Part shown: in pieces, positions 27,534 to 36,119 of the stretch
Layout: every line of letters begins with the position of its first letter
How positions within the stretch are numbered: position 1 is the stretch's first letter
Origin: Ruegeria_B marisflavi
Lineage (GTDB): Bacteria; Pseudomonadota; Alphaproteobacteria; Rhodobacterales; Rhodobacteraceae
Length of the DNA: 64,000 nt
Reading direction: 5' to 3'
NCBI RefSeq assembly: GCF_025673445.1
Contig: NZ_JAOVQN010000013.1
Location: 62,001-126,000 of the forward strand
Translations under genes and position numbers: made by a program
Notes under the pieces: generated by a model
Seen by the model: only the letters and a program-made list of their open reading frames with translations
Database searches by the model: none
What the model was told of the DNA's origin: nothing

Positions 27534-27545
27534 GGAGTATCCCTG

Positions 27546-27956
27546 ATGGCAAATACAATGCAATTCGACCTCGTCAGCCCGGAGCGCCGCCTTGCGTCGC
27601 TCCAGGTGACTGCGGTCCAGATTCCTGGCGCGGACGGAGACATGACGGCAATGCCCGATCATGCCCCCACCATTACCACGCTGCGTCCAGGGATCCTCAA
27701 GGTCGAAGGACCCGAAGGATCCAGCGAATATCTGGTGACCGGCGGGTTCGCCCAGATCGGTGCCGACACCCTGTCGGTGCTGGCCGAAAAGGCGATCCCG
27801 GTAACGGAAGTCACCCGCGCGCATCTGGACGAGATGATCGCCGAAGCGCGTGCGTCGCATGACGCGGCCAAGGCACAGGAGCATCACAGCATCGTGGACG
27901 ATGCGGCGAAGCTTTTGGCCGATATGGAGGCCCTGGGCACCCATATGGGGCTCTGA
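27546..27956 (+). CDS. atpC: F1F0 ATP synthase subunit epsilon
   Basis: 136 aa, ATG at 27546 with AAGGAG upstream. The N-terminal beta-sandwich is clear (FDLVSPERRLASLQVTAVQI, PGADGDMTAMPDHAPTITTL, EYLVTGGFAQIGADTLSVLA), followed by a short C-terminal helical part (residues ~88-136). The subunit rides on gamma, couples rotation to the membrane ring and can inhibit ATP hydrolysis. It closes the operon, 28 bp before a strong terminator. The F0 genes atpB/E/F are not in the window, as expected for alphaproteobacteria with a split atp cluster. Confidence 0.96.
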   Translation: MANTMQFDLVSPERRLASLQVTAVQIPGADGDMTAMPDHAPTITTLRPGILKVEGPEGSSEYLVTGGFAQIGADTLSVLAEKAIPVTEVTRAHLDEMIAEARASHDAAKAQEHHSIVDDAAKLLADMEALGTHMGL

Positions 27957-27983
27957 GCTTCTGGCTTTCGCAGCAAGAACATG

Positions 27984-28014
27984 GGGCCAGCCGGGCAACG
28001 GGCTGGCCCTTTTT
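27984..28014 (+). terminator. intrinsic terminator of the atp operon
   Basis: A 9-bp perfect stem (GGGCCAGCC / GGCTGGCCC) with an 8-nt loop and five T residues follows atpC by 28 bp. Confidence 0.92.
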
Positions 28015-28083
28015 GCGTCAATTTTTGGCCTGATTGGCCTGTGATATTTCTCACCCGCCTGTCGTCGTCTTGGATTGTGAATT

Positions 28084-28434
28084 ATGAAAGTTTTCTCCGC
28101 CCACCGTATGGCCATTCAGCAAGGCGATGTTGCGATGTTCTCGGACTACGAGAACGGAGGGGATATGTGGACCGGATCGGGAAACCGCGAACGCAGACAT
28201 GCCGTCCGCTTCAAGCAGGCATTCCGCTCTGTTCCTGCCATTGTTGTCGGGATTTCACTTTGGGATGTCGATACCGGGGCCGCGGTTCGGGCAGAAGTGA
28301 AAGCCGAAGACATCACCCCGAACGGGTTCGATATCGTGTTTCGAACATGGGCCGATACACGGGTCGCCCGGCTTCGCGTGGGATGGACCGCGATCGGTGA
28401 CGTTGCCAACGAGGATGACTGGGACGTGATCTAG
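28084..28434 (+). CDS. H-type lectin domain-containing small protein
   Basis: 116 aa, ATG at 28084, without an obvious signal peptide. The pattern MFSDYENGGDMWTGSGNRER, RRHAVRFKQAFRSVPAIVVG, ISLWDVDTGAAVRAEVKAED, GFDIVFRTWADTRVARLRVG fits the H-type lectin fold (a beta-sandwich best known from snail agglutinins that bind N-acetylgalactosamine). Trp40 and the Trp-containing GWTAIG end match family positions. Ligand and location are unknown; such single-domain lectins occur in Rhodobacterales genomes. It lies between the atp terminator and the convergent prs gene and seems to be a single transcription unit. Confidence 0.75.
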   Translation: MKVFSAHRMAIQQGDVAMFSDYENGGDMWTGSGNRERRHAVRFKQAFRSVPAIVVGISLWDVDTGAAVRAEVKAEDITPNGFDIVFRTWADTRVARLRVGWTAIGDVANEDDWDVI

Positions 28435-28442
28435 GGGCGCCG

Positions 28443-28471
28443 CCCCAGAAAATTCGACGAATTTTCTGGGG
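28443..28471. repeat. perfect 14-bp palindrome between convergent genes
   Basis: CCCCAGAAAATTCG and its exact reverse complement flank a single A. It lies between the stops of the lectin gene and prs and may act as a bidirectional terminator or a REP-like element. The GC-rich sequence just before it (GGCGCCGCCCC) continues the structure. Confidence 0.7.
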
Positions 28472-28511
28472 CCAAGGCGACGAGGCCCGGGATTCGAAAC
28501 CGCCGGCCCGA

Positions 28512-29531
28512 TCAATCCATATGATAGAGCGACTCGTAGATCGGGCGCAGGGTCTTGTCCTCGAACAGGGACGAGACGGAGGTGCCGTTCCAGATGTTCA
28601 GGATCGCCTGGGTAAAGATCGGAGCGGTTGGGACCACACGGATATTCGGCGTAGCAAGGATTTCCGGCGTCGGCTGGATCGAATCAGTGATCACCAACGA
28701 TTTCATCACCGAGTTGCTCACCCGTTCGACCGCCGGCCCGCTCATCACACCGTGTGAAATGTACGAGTGCACTTCCTTGGCGCCATTGTCGAGCAACACC
28801 TGCGCGGCTTTACATAAGGTTCCGGCCGTGTCGCAGATATCGTCGACGATCAGGCAGATCTTGTCGGTCACATCACCGATCACCGTCATTTCGGCGATTT
28901 CGCCCGGCTTTTCCCGGCGCTTGTCTACGATAGACAGCGGCGCATTGATCCGCTTGGCCAGTTCACGCGCACGCGCCACGCCGCCCACGTCGGGCGAGAC
29001 CACCATCAGGTCGCCCATCCGATCCTTGAAATTGGTCCGCACATCCAGCGCGAAAATCGGCGAAGCATAGAGGTTGTCGACCGGAATATCGAAGAAACCC
29101 TGAATCTGGGCCGCGTGCAGGTCCATGGTCAGGATCCGCTCGATCCCAGCGCCGGTCAGCATGTTCGCCACCAGCTTCGCGCTGATAGGCGTACGCGCCT
29201 TGGTCCGCCGGTCCTGCCGGGCATAGCCGAAATAGGGGATCACCGCCGTAATCCGCGCTGCCGACGACCGCCGCAGCGCGTCTGCGATGATCAGCAGCTC
29301 CATCAGGTTGTCATTGGCGGGGTTCGATGTCGGCTGGATGATGAACATGTCCTCGCCGCGGACATTTTCGAACACCTCGACAAAGATCTCGCCATCGTTG
29401 AACCGTTCGACACGGGCGTTGACCAAACCTTGGTCAACGCCTCGATACAGGCTCATACGGCGCGCTATCGACTGGGCCAACGGAAGATTGGCGTTCCCAG
29501 AGATGAGCTTGGGTTCGGTGAGTGACGGCAT
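28512..29531 (-). CDS. prs: ribose-phosphate pyrophosphokinase
   Basis: 339 aa from the ATG at 29531 (MPSLTEPKLISGNANLPLAQ); the longer frame runs into the next intergenic region. Motifs: the flexible-loop and ATP region GYARQDRRTKARTPISAKL near residue 115, the metal/ribose-5-phosphate site DLHAAQIQGFFDIPVDNLY near residue 145, VVSPDVGGVARARELAKR near residue 186, and the PRPP loop LIVDDICDTAGTLCKAA near residue 238. It makes PRPP from ribose 5-phosphate and ATP for purines, pyrimidines, histidine and NAD. Monocistronic, convergent with the lectin gene. Confidence 0.96.
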   Translation of the reverse strand: MPSLTEPKLISGNANLPLAQSIARRMSLYRGVDQGLVNARVERFNDGEIFVEVFENVRGEDMFIIQPTSNPANDNLMELLIIADALRRSSAARITAVIPYFGYARQDRRTKARTPISAKLVANMLTGAGIERILTMDLHAAQIQGFFDIPVDNLYASPIFALDVRTNFKDRMGDLMVVSPDVGGVARARELAKRINAPLSIVDKRREKPGEIAEMTVIGDVTDKICLIVDDICDTAGTLCKAAQVLLDNGAKEVHSYISHGVMSGPAVERVSNSVMKSLVITDSIQPTPEILATPNIRVVPTAPIFTQAILNIWNGTSVSSLFEDKTLRPIYESLYHMD

Positions 29532-29638
29532 GACGGATATCCCCAGGCAGCACTGTCTGTTGTGACAGATTCGTGATGTTGACACCGCTTAGCATGGGCT
29601 TACGGTCCAGCAAAGGTAACGCTGCGGAGAAAGTGAAC

Positions 29639-30241
29639 ATGGCCGATATCGACTACTTTTTTGCGACACTCTCGCCCTTTTCCTATCTGGCCGGGATGCG
29701 ACTGGAGGAGGTGGCCGCAAAGCACGGGGCCAGCATCGCCTACAAGCCCGTGGATATCCTTGCGCTTTTCGGCCGGACAGGCGGTGTGCCCCCCAAGGAC
29801 CGGCACCCCTCGCGCATCGAATACCGGGCCCAGGAGTTGCAGCGTCAAGCCAGGAAGACCGGTTTGCCGTTCTACCTCAAGCCCGTGCATTGGCCGACGA
29901 ATGCCGCGCCCTCCTCTTACGCGATCATTGCAGCGATCCGGGACGGCAGCGGCGATGTCGGTGCGCTGTGTCATTCGATCTTGCGGGCCTGCTGGGCCGA
30001 AGACAAGGACATCGCGCAGGACGAGGTGATCCGCGATTGCCTGGAACGCGCCGGTTTCGATCCGAATCTGGCAAACAGCGGCCTGCTGGTCGGGGCGGAA
30101 ACCTATGCCGCCAACCTGGAGGAGGCGGTCGATCGTGGTGTCTTTGGTGCCCCGTTCTACATCACGTCGGATGGTCAGAGGTTCTGGGGCCAGGACCGGC
30201 TGGACGATCTCGACGCGCATCTGGCGGAGATCAAGGGGTGA
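29639..30241 (+). CDS. 2-hydroxychromene-2-carboxylate isomerase-like DsbA-fold protein
   Basis: 200 aa from the ATG at 29639 (MADIDYFFATLSPFSYLAGM). It belongs to the DsbA/kappa glutathione transferase fold: SPFSYLAG carries the active-site Ser in place of the DsbA CxxC, then KPVDILALFGRTGGVPPKD, and the C-terminal FGAPFYITSDGQRFWGQDRL with the conserved cis-Pro-like GAPF loop. The named enzyme isomerises a naphthalene breakdown product using glutathione; in this genome the real substrate may differ. The last codons overlap the next gene by 4 bp (GTGA), a translational coupling. Confidence 0.88.
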   Translation: MADIDYFFATLSPFSYLAGMRLEEVAAKHGASIAYKPVDILALFGRTGGVPPKDRHPSRIEYRAQELQRQARKTGLPFYLKPVHWPTNAAPSSYAIIAAIRDGSGDVGALCHSILRACWAEDKDIAQDEVIRDCLERAGFDPNLANSGLLVGAETYAANLEEAVDRGVFGAPFYITSDGQRFWGQDRLDDLDAHLAEIKG

Positions 30242-31053
30242 GGGATACCGCCTCTTTGCCGCAACCCGTCCACGTCAGTCACTTCGGCCATGGGCCGCGG
30301 CAGGTGTTGGCGCTGCATTGCACCATTGCCCATTCGGGCGCGTGGAAGGGGCTGACCCGCATTCTGGGGGACGAGGCCCGGTTCACCGCGCCGGACATGC
30401 TCAGCCATGGCCGCAGCCCGGATTGGGACGGGCAGGGCTGTTTTCAGGATCGCATCCTGGAGAACGCACAGGCCTGTCTCGACAGGCGCATGGATGTGAT
30501 CGGTCATTCCTTTGGCGCTACCGTTGCCTTGCGGCTGGCGGTGGAACAGCCGGAGCTTGTTCGCAGCCTGACACTCATCGAACCGGTGTTTTTCGCCGTG
30601 GCCTGCCGGGACGCGCCTGATCTGATCGAGCAGCATGGTCAGGACGCACAACCTTATATGTCTGCCCTGGAAAGCGGCGACAAGGCGCTGGCCGCGCGTC
30701 TGTTCAACCGGATGTGGAGCACCGCCGACAGCCCGCGCTGGCCGGACCTGCCCGAGGCGACCCGCGCGGCAATGATCCGGGGTATTCACATTGTTCCGAC
30801 GGTGGACGAGGCGCTGTTCAAAGACACGGCCGGGCTGCTGGCGCCCGGGCAGCTCGACCGTGCCACGATGCCGGTTCTGCTCTTGCGGGGCGCATTGACC
30901 CATCCGGTGATGCAGGCGATCTCAAAGGGTCTCGTGCGGCGTCTGCCCGATGCAACCGAAGAGGTCATCGCGGGCGCCGGTCACATGCTGCCCATCAGTC
31001 ACCCGGCAGAGACGGCGGCGCACATCCGCGCGTTATGGTCGCGGGCAGGCTGA
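30238..31053 (+). CDS. alpha/beta fold hydrolase
   Basis: 271 aa from GTG 30238, which overlaps the isomerase stop; longer frames upstream run through the isomerase gene. The nucleophile elbow GHSFGATVALRLA lies near residue 90, the oxyanion region LALHCTIAHSGAWKGL near residue 22, and the catalytic His in VIAGAGHMLPISHPAETAAH near residue 250. It resembles meta-cleavage or ester hydrolases. Coupling to a chromene carboxylate-type isomerase suggests a small detoxification or aromatic degradation unit, but no ring-cleaving gene is near. Confidence 0.82.
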   Translation: MRDTASLPQPVHVSHFGHGPRQVLALHCTIAHSGAWKGLTRILGDEARFTAPDMLSHGRSPDWDGQGCFQDRILENAQACLDRRMDVIGHSFGATVALRLAVEQPELVRSLTLIEPVFFAVACRDAPDLIEQHGQDAQPYMSALESGDKALAARLFNRMWSTADSPRWPDLPEATRAAMIRGIHIVPTVDEALFKDTAGLLAPGQLDRATMPVLLLRGALTHPVMQAISKGLVRRLPDATEEVIAGAGHMLPISHPAETAAHIRALWSRAG

Positions 31054-31086
31054 CTGTCAGTCTTTTCATTTCGCTGAAAATACTCC

Positions 31087-31101
31087 GGGGGCAGCGCCCC
31101 C
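31087..31101. repeat. GC hairpin between convergent genes (REP-like)
   Basis: GGGGGC-AGC-GCCCCC is a perfect 6-bp stem, preceded by GAAAATACTCC. The same AAATACTCC word followed by GC hairpins recurs at 51170-51270. It lies between the hydrolase stop and the convergent ltaE stop. Confidence 0.6.
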
Positions 31102-31108
31102 CACCCGC

Positions 31109-32146
31109 TCAGAGCAGGGACAGGAAGCGGTCGATCTGATCCGTCCCGATCGACCAGTCGCAGACCATGCGGCAGGCCAGCATCTCGCTCTCGTCCTCGC
31201 CCTCCAGTTCCGCACCCCACAGGTGATAGGACGCGCCCGCGTCCATCAGCCGCCGGTGCGTGGCGCGCGGGAAGCTGGCAAAGACGATATTGGCCTGCGG
31301 CTCGTGCAGGAACGTGGCCCCCGCCGCCCCCAGCCCCTCGACCAGCCGGGCGCAATTGTCATTAGCCCGCCGCGCCGAGCGCAGCCAGAGATCATCCGTC
31401 AGATAGGCATCCATCTGCGCCGACAAATAGCGGTGTTTCGAGAAGAGATGCGCACCGCGCTTGCGGCGCAGCTCGAATTCCCAGGCATGTTTCGGGTCAA
31501 AGAAAATCACCGCCTCGACGCCCATGCAGCCATTCTTGGTGCCGCCAAAGCTGACCGCGTCAACGCCCGCCTTCCAGGTCATCTCGGCGGGCGAGGCGTT
31601 GAGCGCCACCAGAGCATTGGCAAAGCGGGCGCCGTCCAGATGCACCGGCAGACCGTACTCCTTGGCCACCGCGCAAAGCGCCTGCAACTCGGCAATGGAA
31701 TAGACGCCGCCGCGTTCGGTCACCTGGGTGATCGAGACCGGGCCGCGCTGCGGCCCGTGCACGCCACGGGTCTCTTCGCCCGTGATCGAGGCGCGCAGCG
31801 CTTCGGGCGTCATCCGGTCGCCGCCGGACACCAGGGTCAGCTTGGCGCCGCCCGAATAGAACTCAGGCGCGTTGCACTCGTCCTCGTGGATATGGGCCAC
31901 GGGCGAGCAGAAAATCGTCTGCCACGGTTGTGACAGGGTGGCCAGCGCCAGCGAGTTGGCCGCTGTCCCGGTTGCGACCAGATAAACCGCCGCCTCGGGC
32001 GCCTCGAAAATCCGACGGATTTTCTCGCGCACCGCCTGCATCTGCGCATCCGCCCCATAGGCCATGGCATAGCCCTGGTTGGCCTCGGCCAGGGCAGTCA
32101 GAACCTCGGGGTGGACAGGGCCGGAATTGTCAGAAGCAAAGAACAT
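31109..32146 (-). CDS. ltaE: low-specificity L-threonine aldolase / beta-eliminating lyase family
   Basis: 345 aa, ATG at 32146 overlapping the stop of the preceding gene. It is a fold-type I PLP enzyme with the threonine aldolase start FFASDNSGPVHPEVLTALAE, the region VAHIHEDECNAPEFYSGGAK, and the Schiff-base Lys in DAVSFGGTKNGCMGVEAVIF near residue 200. The enzyme splits L-threonine or L-allo-threonine into glycine and acetaldehyde. It is the last gene of ribF-ycgN-ltaE on the minus strand. Confidence 0.9.
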   Translation of the reverse strand: MFFASDNSGPVHPEVLTALAEANQGYAMAYGADAQMQAVREKIRRIFEAPEAAVYLVATGTAANSLALATLSQPWQTIFCSPVAHIHEDECNAPEFYSGGAKLTLVSGGDRMTPEALRASITGEETRGVHGPQRGPVSITQVTERGGVYSIAELQALCAVAKEYGLPVHLDGARFANALVALNASPAEMTWKAGVDAVSFGGTKNGCMGVEAVIFFDPKHAWEFELRRKRGAHLFSKHRYLSAQMDAYLTDDLWLRSARRANDNCARLVEGLGAAGATFLHEPQANIVFASFPRATHRRLMDAGASYHLWGAELEGEDESEMLACRMVCDWSIGTDQIDRFLSLL

Positions 32147-32616
32147 CAGATCGGCTCCTCGATGATATGGTCTTCCCAGTCTTCTTCGGGGGTTTCGAAT
32201 TCGGATACGGTGATGCCGCGCACCGACACGCCCGCCCGGTGCACGCTTTCGGCATCGCCCGAGATCAGCGGGTGCCAGTCAAAAAGCGGCTTGCCCTCCC
32301 ACAGCAGCCGATAGGCGCAGGTGCGGGGCATCCAATAGGCGTGGCTGTCCAGATTGTCGGGGGTCAGCACGATGCAATCGGGCACAAACTGGTGACGGAT
32401 CGGGTATTGGGTGCAATGGCAGCTCTCGTCATCCAGCAGCCGACAGGCGACCCGGGTCAGTTCGACCTCGCCTGTATCCTCGTCCTCGAGCTTGTTCAGG
32501 CAGCATTTGCCGCAGCCGTCGCACAATGCCTCCCACTCGGTCTTGCTCAGCCGCGCCAGCGGCTTGCGCTCCCAAAAACGCGGGCGCAGCCCGTTGCGGT
32601 CGATCGGATCTTTCAT
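32146..32616 (-). CDS. YcgN-family cysteine cluster protein
   Basis: 156 aa from ATG 32616 (MKDPIDRNGLRPRFWERKPL), overlapping the ribF stop by 4 bp; the longer frame adds sequence inside ribF. Conserved cysteines are CDGCGKCCLNKLEDE near residue 35, then VACRLLDDESCHCTQY, PDCIVLT and PRTCAYRLLWEGKPLFDWHP. This is the YcgN/UPF0260 pattern, a Cys-rich protein thought to bind zinc or an iron-sulfur cluster; its role is unknown. The TGATG overlap with ltaE also couples it downstream. Confidence 0.88.
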   Translation of the reverse strand: MKDPIDRNGLRPRFWERKPLARLSKTEWEALCDGCGKCCLNKLEDEDTGEVELTRVACRLLDDESCHCTQYPIRHQFVPDCIVLTPDNLDSHAYWMPRTCAYRLLWEGKPLFDWHPLISGDAESVHRAGVSVRGITVSEFETPEEDWEDHIIEEPI

Positions 32617-33545
32617 AGGGCGGCCAGGATGTCGCGGGCGCGGGCGCAATCGGCGTCCATTTGCGCGATAAGGGCGTCGAGCCCGTCAAAGGTCATTTCG
32701 GGACGAAGATACTCAACCAACCCGACACTCAGCGTGGCGCCATAAAGATCGCCGGAAAAATCAAACAGGAAGGTTTCGATATTGGGCTGCTCGCCTTTGA
32801 ACATCGGTCGCACACCGACCGAGGCGGCGCCATGATAGCTGCCCTTGTGTGGCCCATCCAGCACATCGACCAGCACCGCATAGACACCGAACCGGGGCGG
32901 GTGCAGCCCGTCGATGGACATATTGGCGGTGGGAAAGCCCAATTCGCGCCCGCGCTGCTCGCCGCCGATTACCGGCCCCTCGATCCGATGCCAATGGCCC
33001 AGCATTGCGGCGGCGTCACGCGGGCGGCCCTCGCTCAGCGCGGAGCGGATCGCGGTCGAGGAGATCACGCGCTCGGTCTGCTCCAAAAGCGGCGCAATGG
33101 TGACACCGTACCCCATCTGCTGACCGAACCGCACCATGTCGGCGGCGTTGCCGCTGCGGCCCTTGCCGAAGCAGAAATCGGCGCCGATCACCACATGCGC
33201 CAGGCCGAGACCGTCGCAGATGACGCGGCGCGCGAACTCTTCGGGCGTCAACCCGGCCAGCGCGGCGTTGAAGGGCAGCTCATACAGCCGCTCGACGCCC
33301 AGCTTTTCCAGCCGGTGCGCGCGCGCCGGGCCGCGCATCAGGCGAAAGGGTGGGCTGTCCGGGGCGAAATACTCGCGCGGATGCGGCTCGAAGGTCATCA
33401 CCCCCAGTGGCGCCTCGGGCGCCGCCTGCCGCGCCAGTTCGATCACCGAGCGGTGGCCGATATGCACGCCGTCGAAATTGCCGATGGCGACGCTGGCGCC
33501 TCGGTCCCGGGGTTCAAGAAATCTGTAGTCGCGGATGATACGCAT
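32613..33545 (-). CDS. ribF: bifunctional riboflavin kinase / FAD synthetase
   Basis: 310 aa from the ATG at 33545 (MRIIRDYRFLEPRDRGASVA). The N-terminal FMN adenylyltransferase has IGNFDGVHIGHRSVI near residue 22 and later FCFGKGRSGNAADM; ISSTAIRSALSEGRPRDA closes this domain. The C-terminal riboflavin kinase has HWRIEGPVIGGEQRGRELGF-like FPTANMSIDG and the PxPNIETFLFDF region near residue 250. It makes FMN and FAD from riboflavin. First gene of the ribF-ycgN-ltaE group, with 4-bp overlaps that imply co-translation. Confidence 0.95.
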   Translation of the reverse strand: MRIIRDYRFLEPRDRGASVAIGNFDGVHIGHRSVIELARQAAPEAPLGVMTFEPHPREYFAPDSPPFRLMRGPARAHRLEKLGVERLYELPFNAALAGLTPEEFARRVICDGLGLAHVVIGADFCFGKGRSGNAADMVRFGQQMGYGVTIAPLLEQTERVISSTAIRSALSEGRPRDAAAMLGHWHRIEGPVIGGEQRGRELGFPTANMSIDGLHPPRFGVYAVLVDVLDGPHKGSYHGAASVGVRPMFKGEQPNIETFLFDFSGDLYGATLSVGLVEYLRPEMTFDGLDALIAQMDADCARARDILAAL

Positions 33546-33642
33546 GCAGGTTGGGTAAACGCAGGTCGCCCCGGGTTCAAGCGCGACTTGATGGAGCAGG
33601 GGCGTTTCGGTCACCGGTCAGAGACTGTTTGGGTCACTCGGG

Positions 33643-35334
33643 TCATGCCGACGGCTCTGCACCCTCCGATGTCTCGACCAGTTCGCCGATACAGAAATGC
33701 GCCATATGTGCGACCGCTTGCGCGCTGTGATAATCGCCGAACTCGGCGGTGGCATCCTTGCCCGCATAAATCCGGGCAATGCCCGCACCGCCGGGGTGAT
33801 GGGGCGCCCAGGCCGAGATGTCATAGATCTTGCCCGAAACGATGATCCAGCAATCGTCGCGGGTGTTGTGCCGGGCGACCTCGGCGCGGGTCACGCGACG
33901 GGTGCCTCCGGCCGGGACCTCCGGCTGCCAGAGGCTTTGCGTCGCCTTTGCATGATCCTCCTTCGATGCCTCGCGGTAATCCCACGGTCCCCATTTCCTG
34001 GCGGGCAGGGCCGGGCCGATGTTGCGGGCATCAAAGGCATAGATCCAGGCGTCATTCTCGCCGCCGCGCTTGTCATGCGAAAACGCGGGCGTGACGCGTT
34101 CATCCAGCCCTTCAAGCAGCGCTTTTTGCGCCTCGGTACCCTTGGGCCGCAGATGGTCAAAGGCAAACTTCGACCCCAGTTGAAACCGGCTGGCGCGATA
34201 GTGCCGCACCCGTTCATAGTGCAACAGGGCCGTGGACACGTCACGGCGGTGCAGGGCGAAGGCGCAGCCAAGCGCGGCGGCATCCTCGAATGCCTGCGCC
34301 GCGCCCTGCCCAAAGGTGGGCAGCATCGGGTGCGCCGCATCGCCCAGCAAGCAGATGCGCCCCTGCACCCAGGTGTCCAGCGCGTCGCGGTCATAAAGCC
34401 CCCATTTCGTGGGGCCTACCATCGCCCCGGCCAGGGCGACCAGATCGTCGCAATTGGGAAGCTCGGCAAAGGCCGCGCCGACGTCGCGCGTGATTTCTTC
34501 GCGGCTGATGGGAAACCAGTCGCCCTCTTCCTGTTCAAAGGCGGTTGAATCGGGTTCATACCGGGCGATCCAGACATTCAGCAACTCGCCGCCGCGTACC
34601 CAATAGGTGGTGGCGCCGCTGCGTTCCGTCTTGTGGCGGTCCATGCTGAAAGAGTGGATGGGGTTGTGGTCCAGCGGACGGCCATCAGGCTTGCGCAGCG
34701 CCGCGACGGTGTCGCGGGGAATGAGGCCGCGGAAACAGGTGACCTCGGTCCAGCGCTTGGGGCGCGGGTTGGGCCAGGCCAGACTGAGAGTGGCCGAGTT
34801 GATCCCATCGGCGCCAACCAGAATGTCACCGGTCGCCGTATGCCCATTGGCGAACGCCGCCGTCACACCGCCTTGGCTTTGCTCCAGCCTGGTCAGCCTG
34901 CTGTCCATATGGACCGAGATCGGGCAGGGGGCGCCACTGTCGGTGCCGAATTCCAACACCCGCTTGTAGAGGCACATCAGCAGGTCCAGCCGGTGCATGT
35001 GATGAAACCCGGCGCCATCGCCAGCGGCGGTGACATGGTCGAACGGCCTTTCGGTCACACTGCCATCGGTGTTGAACTGCCGGGTCGATGTCAGGATCGC
35101 AGCCCGGCCACCATCCACTGCGCCATCCGGTCCTTTGGGGTTGCCGCCATCCAGATCGACCCCCAGCCAGCGGCAGATCCGCGCCCCATTGGGGGGAATG
35201 TTCAGCCCGGCCCCGGCTGTGCTGGGCTGCCTGGTCTGCTCGTAGACCTCGATCGCCGAGAAGACCTTGGATTGCCGCAGCGTCAGGGCGGTCATCAGCC
35301 CTCCCATCCCTGCGCCGATAACGATTGCTCGCAT
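33643..35334 (-). CDS. FAD-dependent monooxygenase fused to a C-terminal cytochrome b5 domain
   Basis: 563 aa from the ATG at 35334 (MRAIVIGAGMGGLMTAL). Residues ~1-400 are a salicylate hydroxylase-like class A flavin monooxygenase: GxGxxG at the N-terminus, DILVGADGINSATLS near residue 185, and the second FAD motif LLGDAAHPMLPTFGQGAAQ near residue 315. Residues ~478-555 are a cytochrome b5-like heme domain: VTRAEVARHNTRDDCWIIVS, the HPGG motif at 513-516 and the second heme His near 536 (GDYHSAQAV). Class A enzymes normally need only NAD(P)H, so a fused heme domain implies another electron route. No reductase or aromatic pathway gene is adjacent. Confidence 0.88.
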   Translation of the reverse strand: MRAIVIGAGMGGLMTALTLRQSKVFSAIEVYEQTRQPSTAGAGLNIPPNGARICRWLGVDLDGGNPKGPDGAVDGGRAAILTSTRQFNTDGSVTERPFDHVTAAGDGAGFHHMHRLDLLMCLYKRVLEFGTDSGAPCPISVHMDSRLTRLEQSQGGVTAAFANGHTATGDILVGADGINSATLSLAWPNPRPKRWTEVTCFRGLIPRDTVAALRKPDGRPLDHNPIHSFSMDRHKTERSGATTYWVRGGELLNVWIARYEPDSTAFEQEEGDWFPISREEITRDVGAAFAELPNCDDLVALAGAMVGPTKWGLYDRDALDTWVQGRICLLGDAAHPMLPTFGQGAAQAFEDAAALGCAFALHRRDVSTALLHYERVRHYRASRFQLGSKFAFDHLRPKGTEAQKALLEGLDERVTPAFSHDKRGGENDAWIYAFDARNIGPALPARKWGPWDYREASKEDHAKATQSLWQPEVPAGGTRRVTRAEVARHNTRDDCWIIVSGKIYDISAWAPHHPGGAGIARIYAGKDATAEFGDYHSAQAVAHMAHFCIGELVETSEGAEPSA

Positions 35335-35573
35335 CTCGAACTCCACTTCATGAACAAGTTAAGTGAGTCTTGTCCAAACGATAGCAAGTTCAGTCAGGCT
35401 TTCAGCAGAATAGTACCACGCCCGCGCAATGGGCCGCGATCTGCGCGTGATTGTTCAACTTATTGAAATAAAAGTAGGAAACTGCACTTTGGTTGGGCCC
35501 AGGCAGCGCGAGCAATGATCACTTCTTCGTGTGTTGCTGAGGAGCGAGGCCGCGAATGCAGCTGTGCTAACGA

Positions 35574-36017
35574 TCAGTCGAACTTGCGCGAGGGGGCCAG
35601 CACCATCGCCTCGCCCACCAGCACCTTCTTGCCGTCGACGGCGCAATGGCAGTCCAGCTTGACTCGGCGTTTGGCAAAGTCGATGTCGATCACCTTGACC
35701 TCGGCATAGACCGTGTCTCCCGGGCGCACGGGGGCGAGGAACTTCAGCGACTGACCCATGTAGACGGTGCCATGTCCGGGCAGCTGCTCGCCGATCACGG
35801 CCGAGATCAGCCCGGCGGTCAGCATGCCATGGGCGATGCGCCCCTCAAAGATGGTGTCGCGGGCATACTCGTCGTCCAGATGCACCGGATTGCGGTCCGT
35901 CGAGACCTGGGCGAACATCTCGATATCCTCGTCGGTGACCTGCTTGCGCAGGTACCGGGTCATGCCCATCTCGATATCTTCGATACAGATCGTTCCGCGC
36001 GGCAGATTGTCCAACAT
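35574..36017 (-). CDS. MaoC-family dehydratase, (R)-specific enoyl-CoA hydratase-like
   Basis: 147 aa from ATG 36017 (MLDNLPRGTICIEDIEMGMT). It is a single hot-dog fold with the hydratase signature: the catalytic Asp/His motif VSTDRNPVHLDDEYARDTIF near residue 38, then GRIAHGMLTAGLISAVIGEQ and LAPVRPGDTVYAEVKV. Relatives such as PhaJ turn crotonyl- or longer enoyl-CoA into (R)-3-hydroxyacyl-CoA for polyhydroxyalkanoate or degradation. No PHA or beta-oxidation gene is beside it, so the substrate chain length is open. Confidence 0.88.
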   Translation of the reverse strand: MLDNLPRGTICIEDIEMGMTRYLRKQVTDEDIEMFAQVSTDRNPVHLDDEYARDTIFEGRIAHGMLTAGLISAVIGEQLPGHGTVYMGQSLKFLAPVRPGDTVYAEVKVIDIDFAKRRVKLDCHCAVDGKKVLVGEAMVLAPSRKFD

Positions 36018-36119
36018 GTCACCCTCTCTATCCAGATGGCGGAGCAACTTTGAGCAAGTCTCCACCTTGGTTTGGCAACTTTATTACTTTGCAGTTGCAG
36101 AAAATCAAGCCCTTTCTGC

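Noticed and set aside
35347..35573. MarR-like palindrome CAAG...CTTG upstream of the monooxygenase
   Set aside because: Arms are only 4 bp and no regulator gene is nearby; chance is likely.
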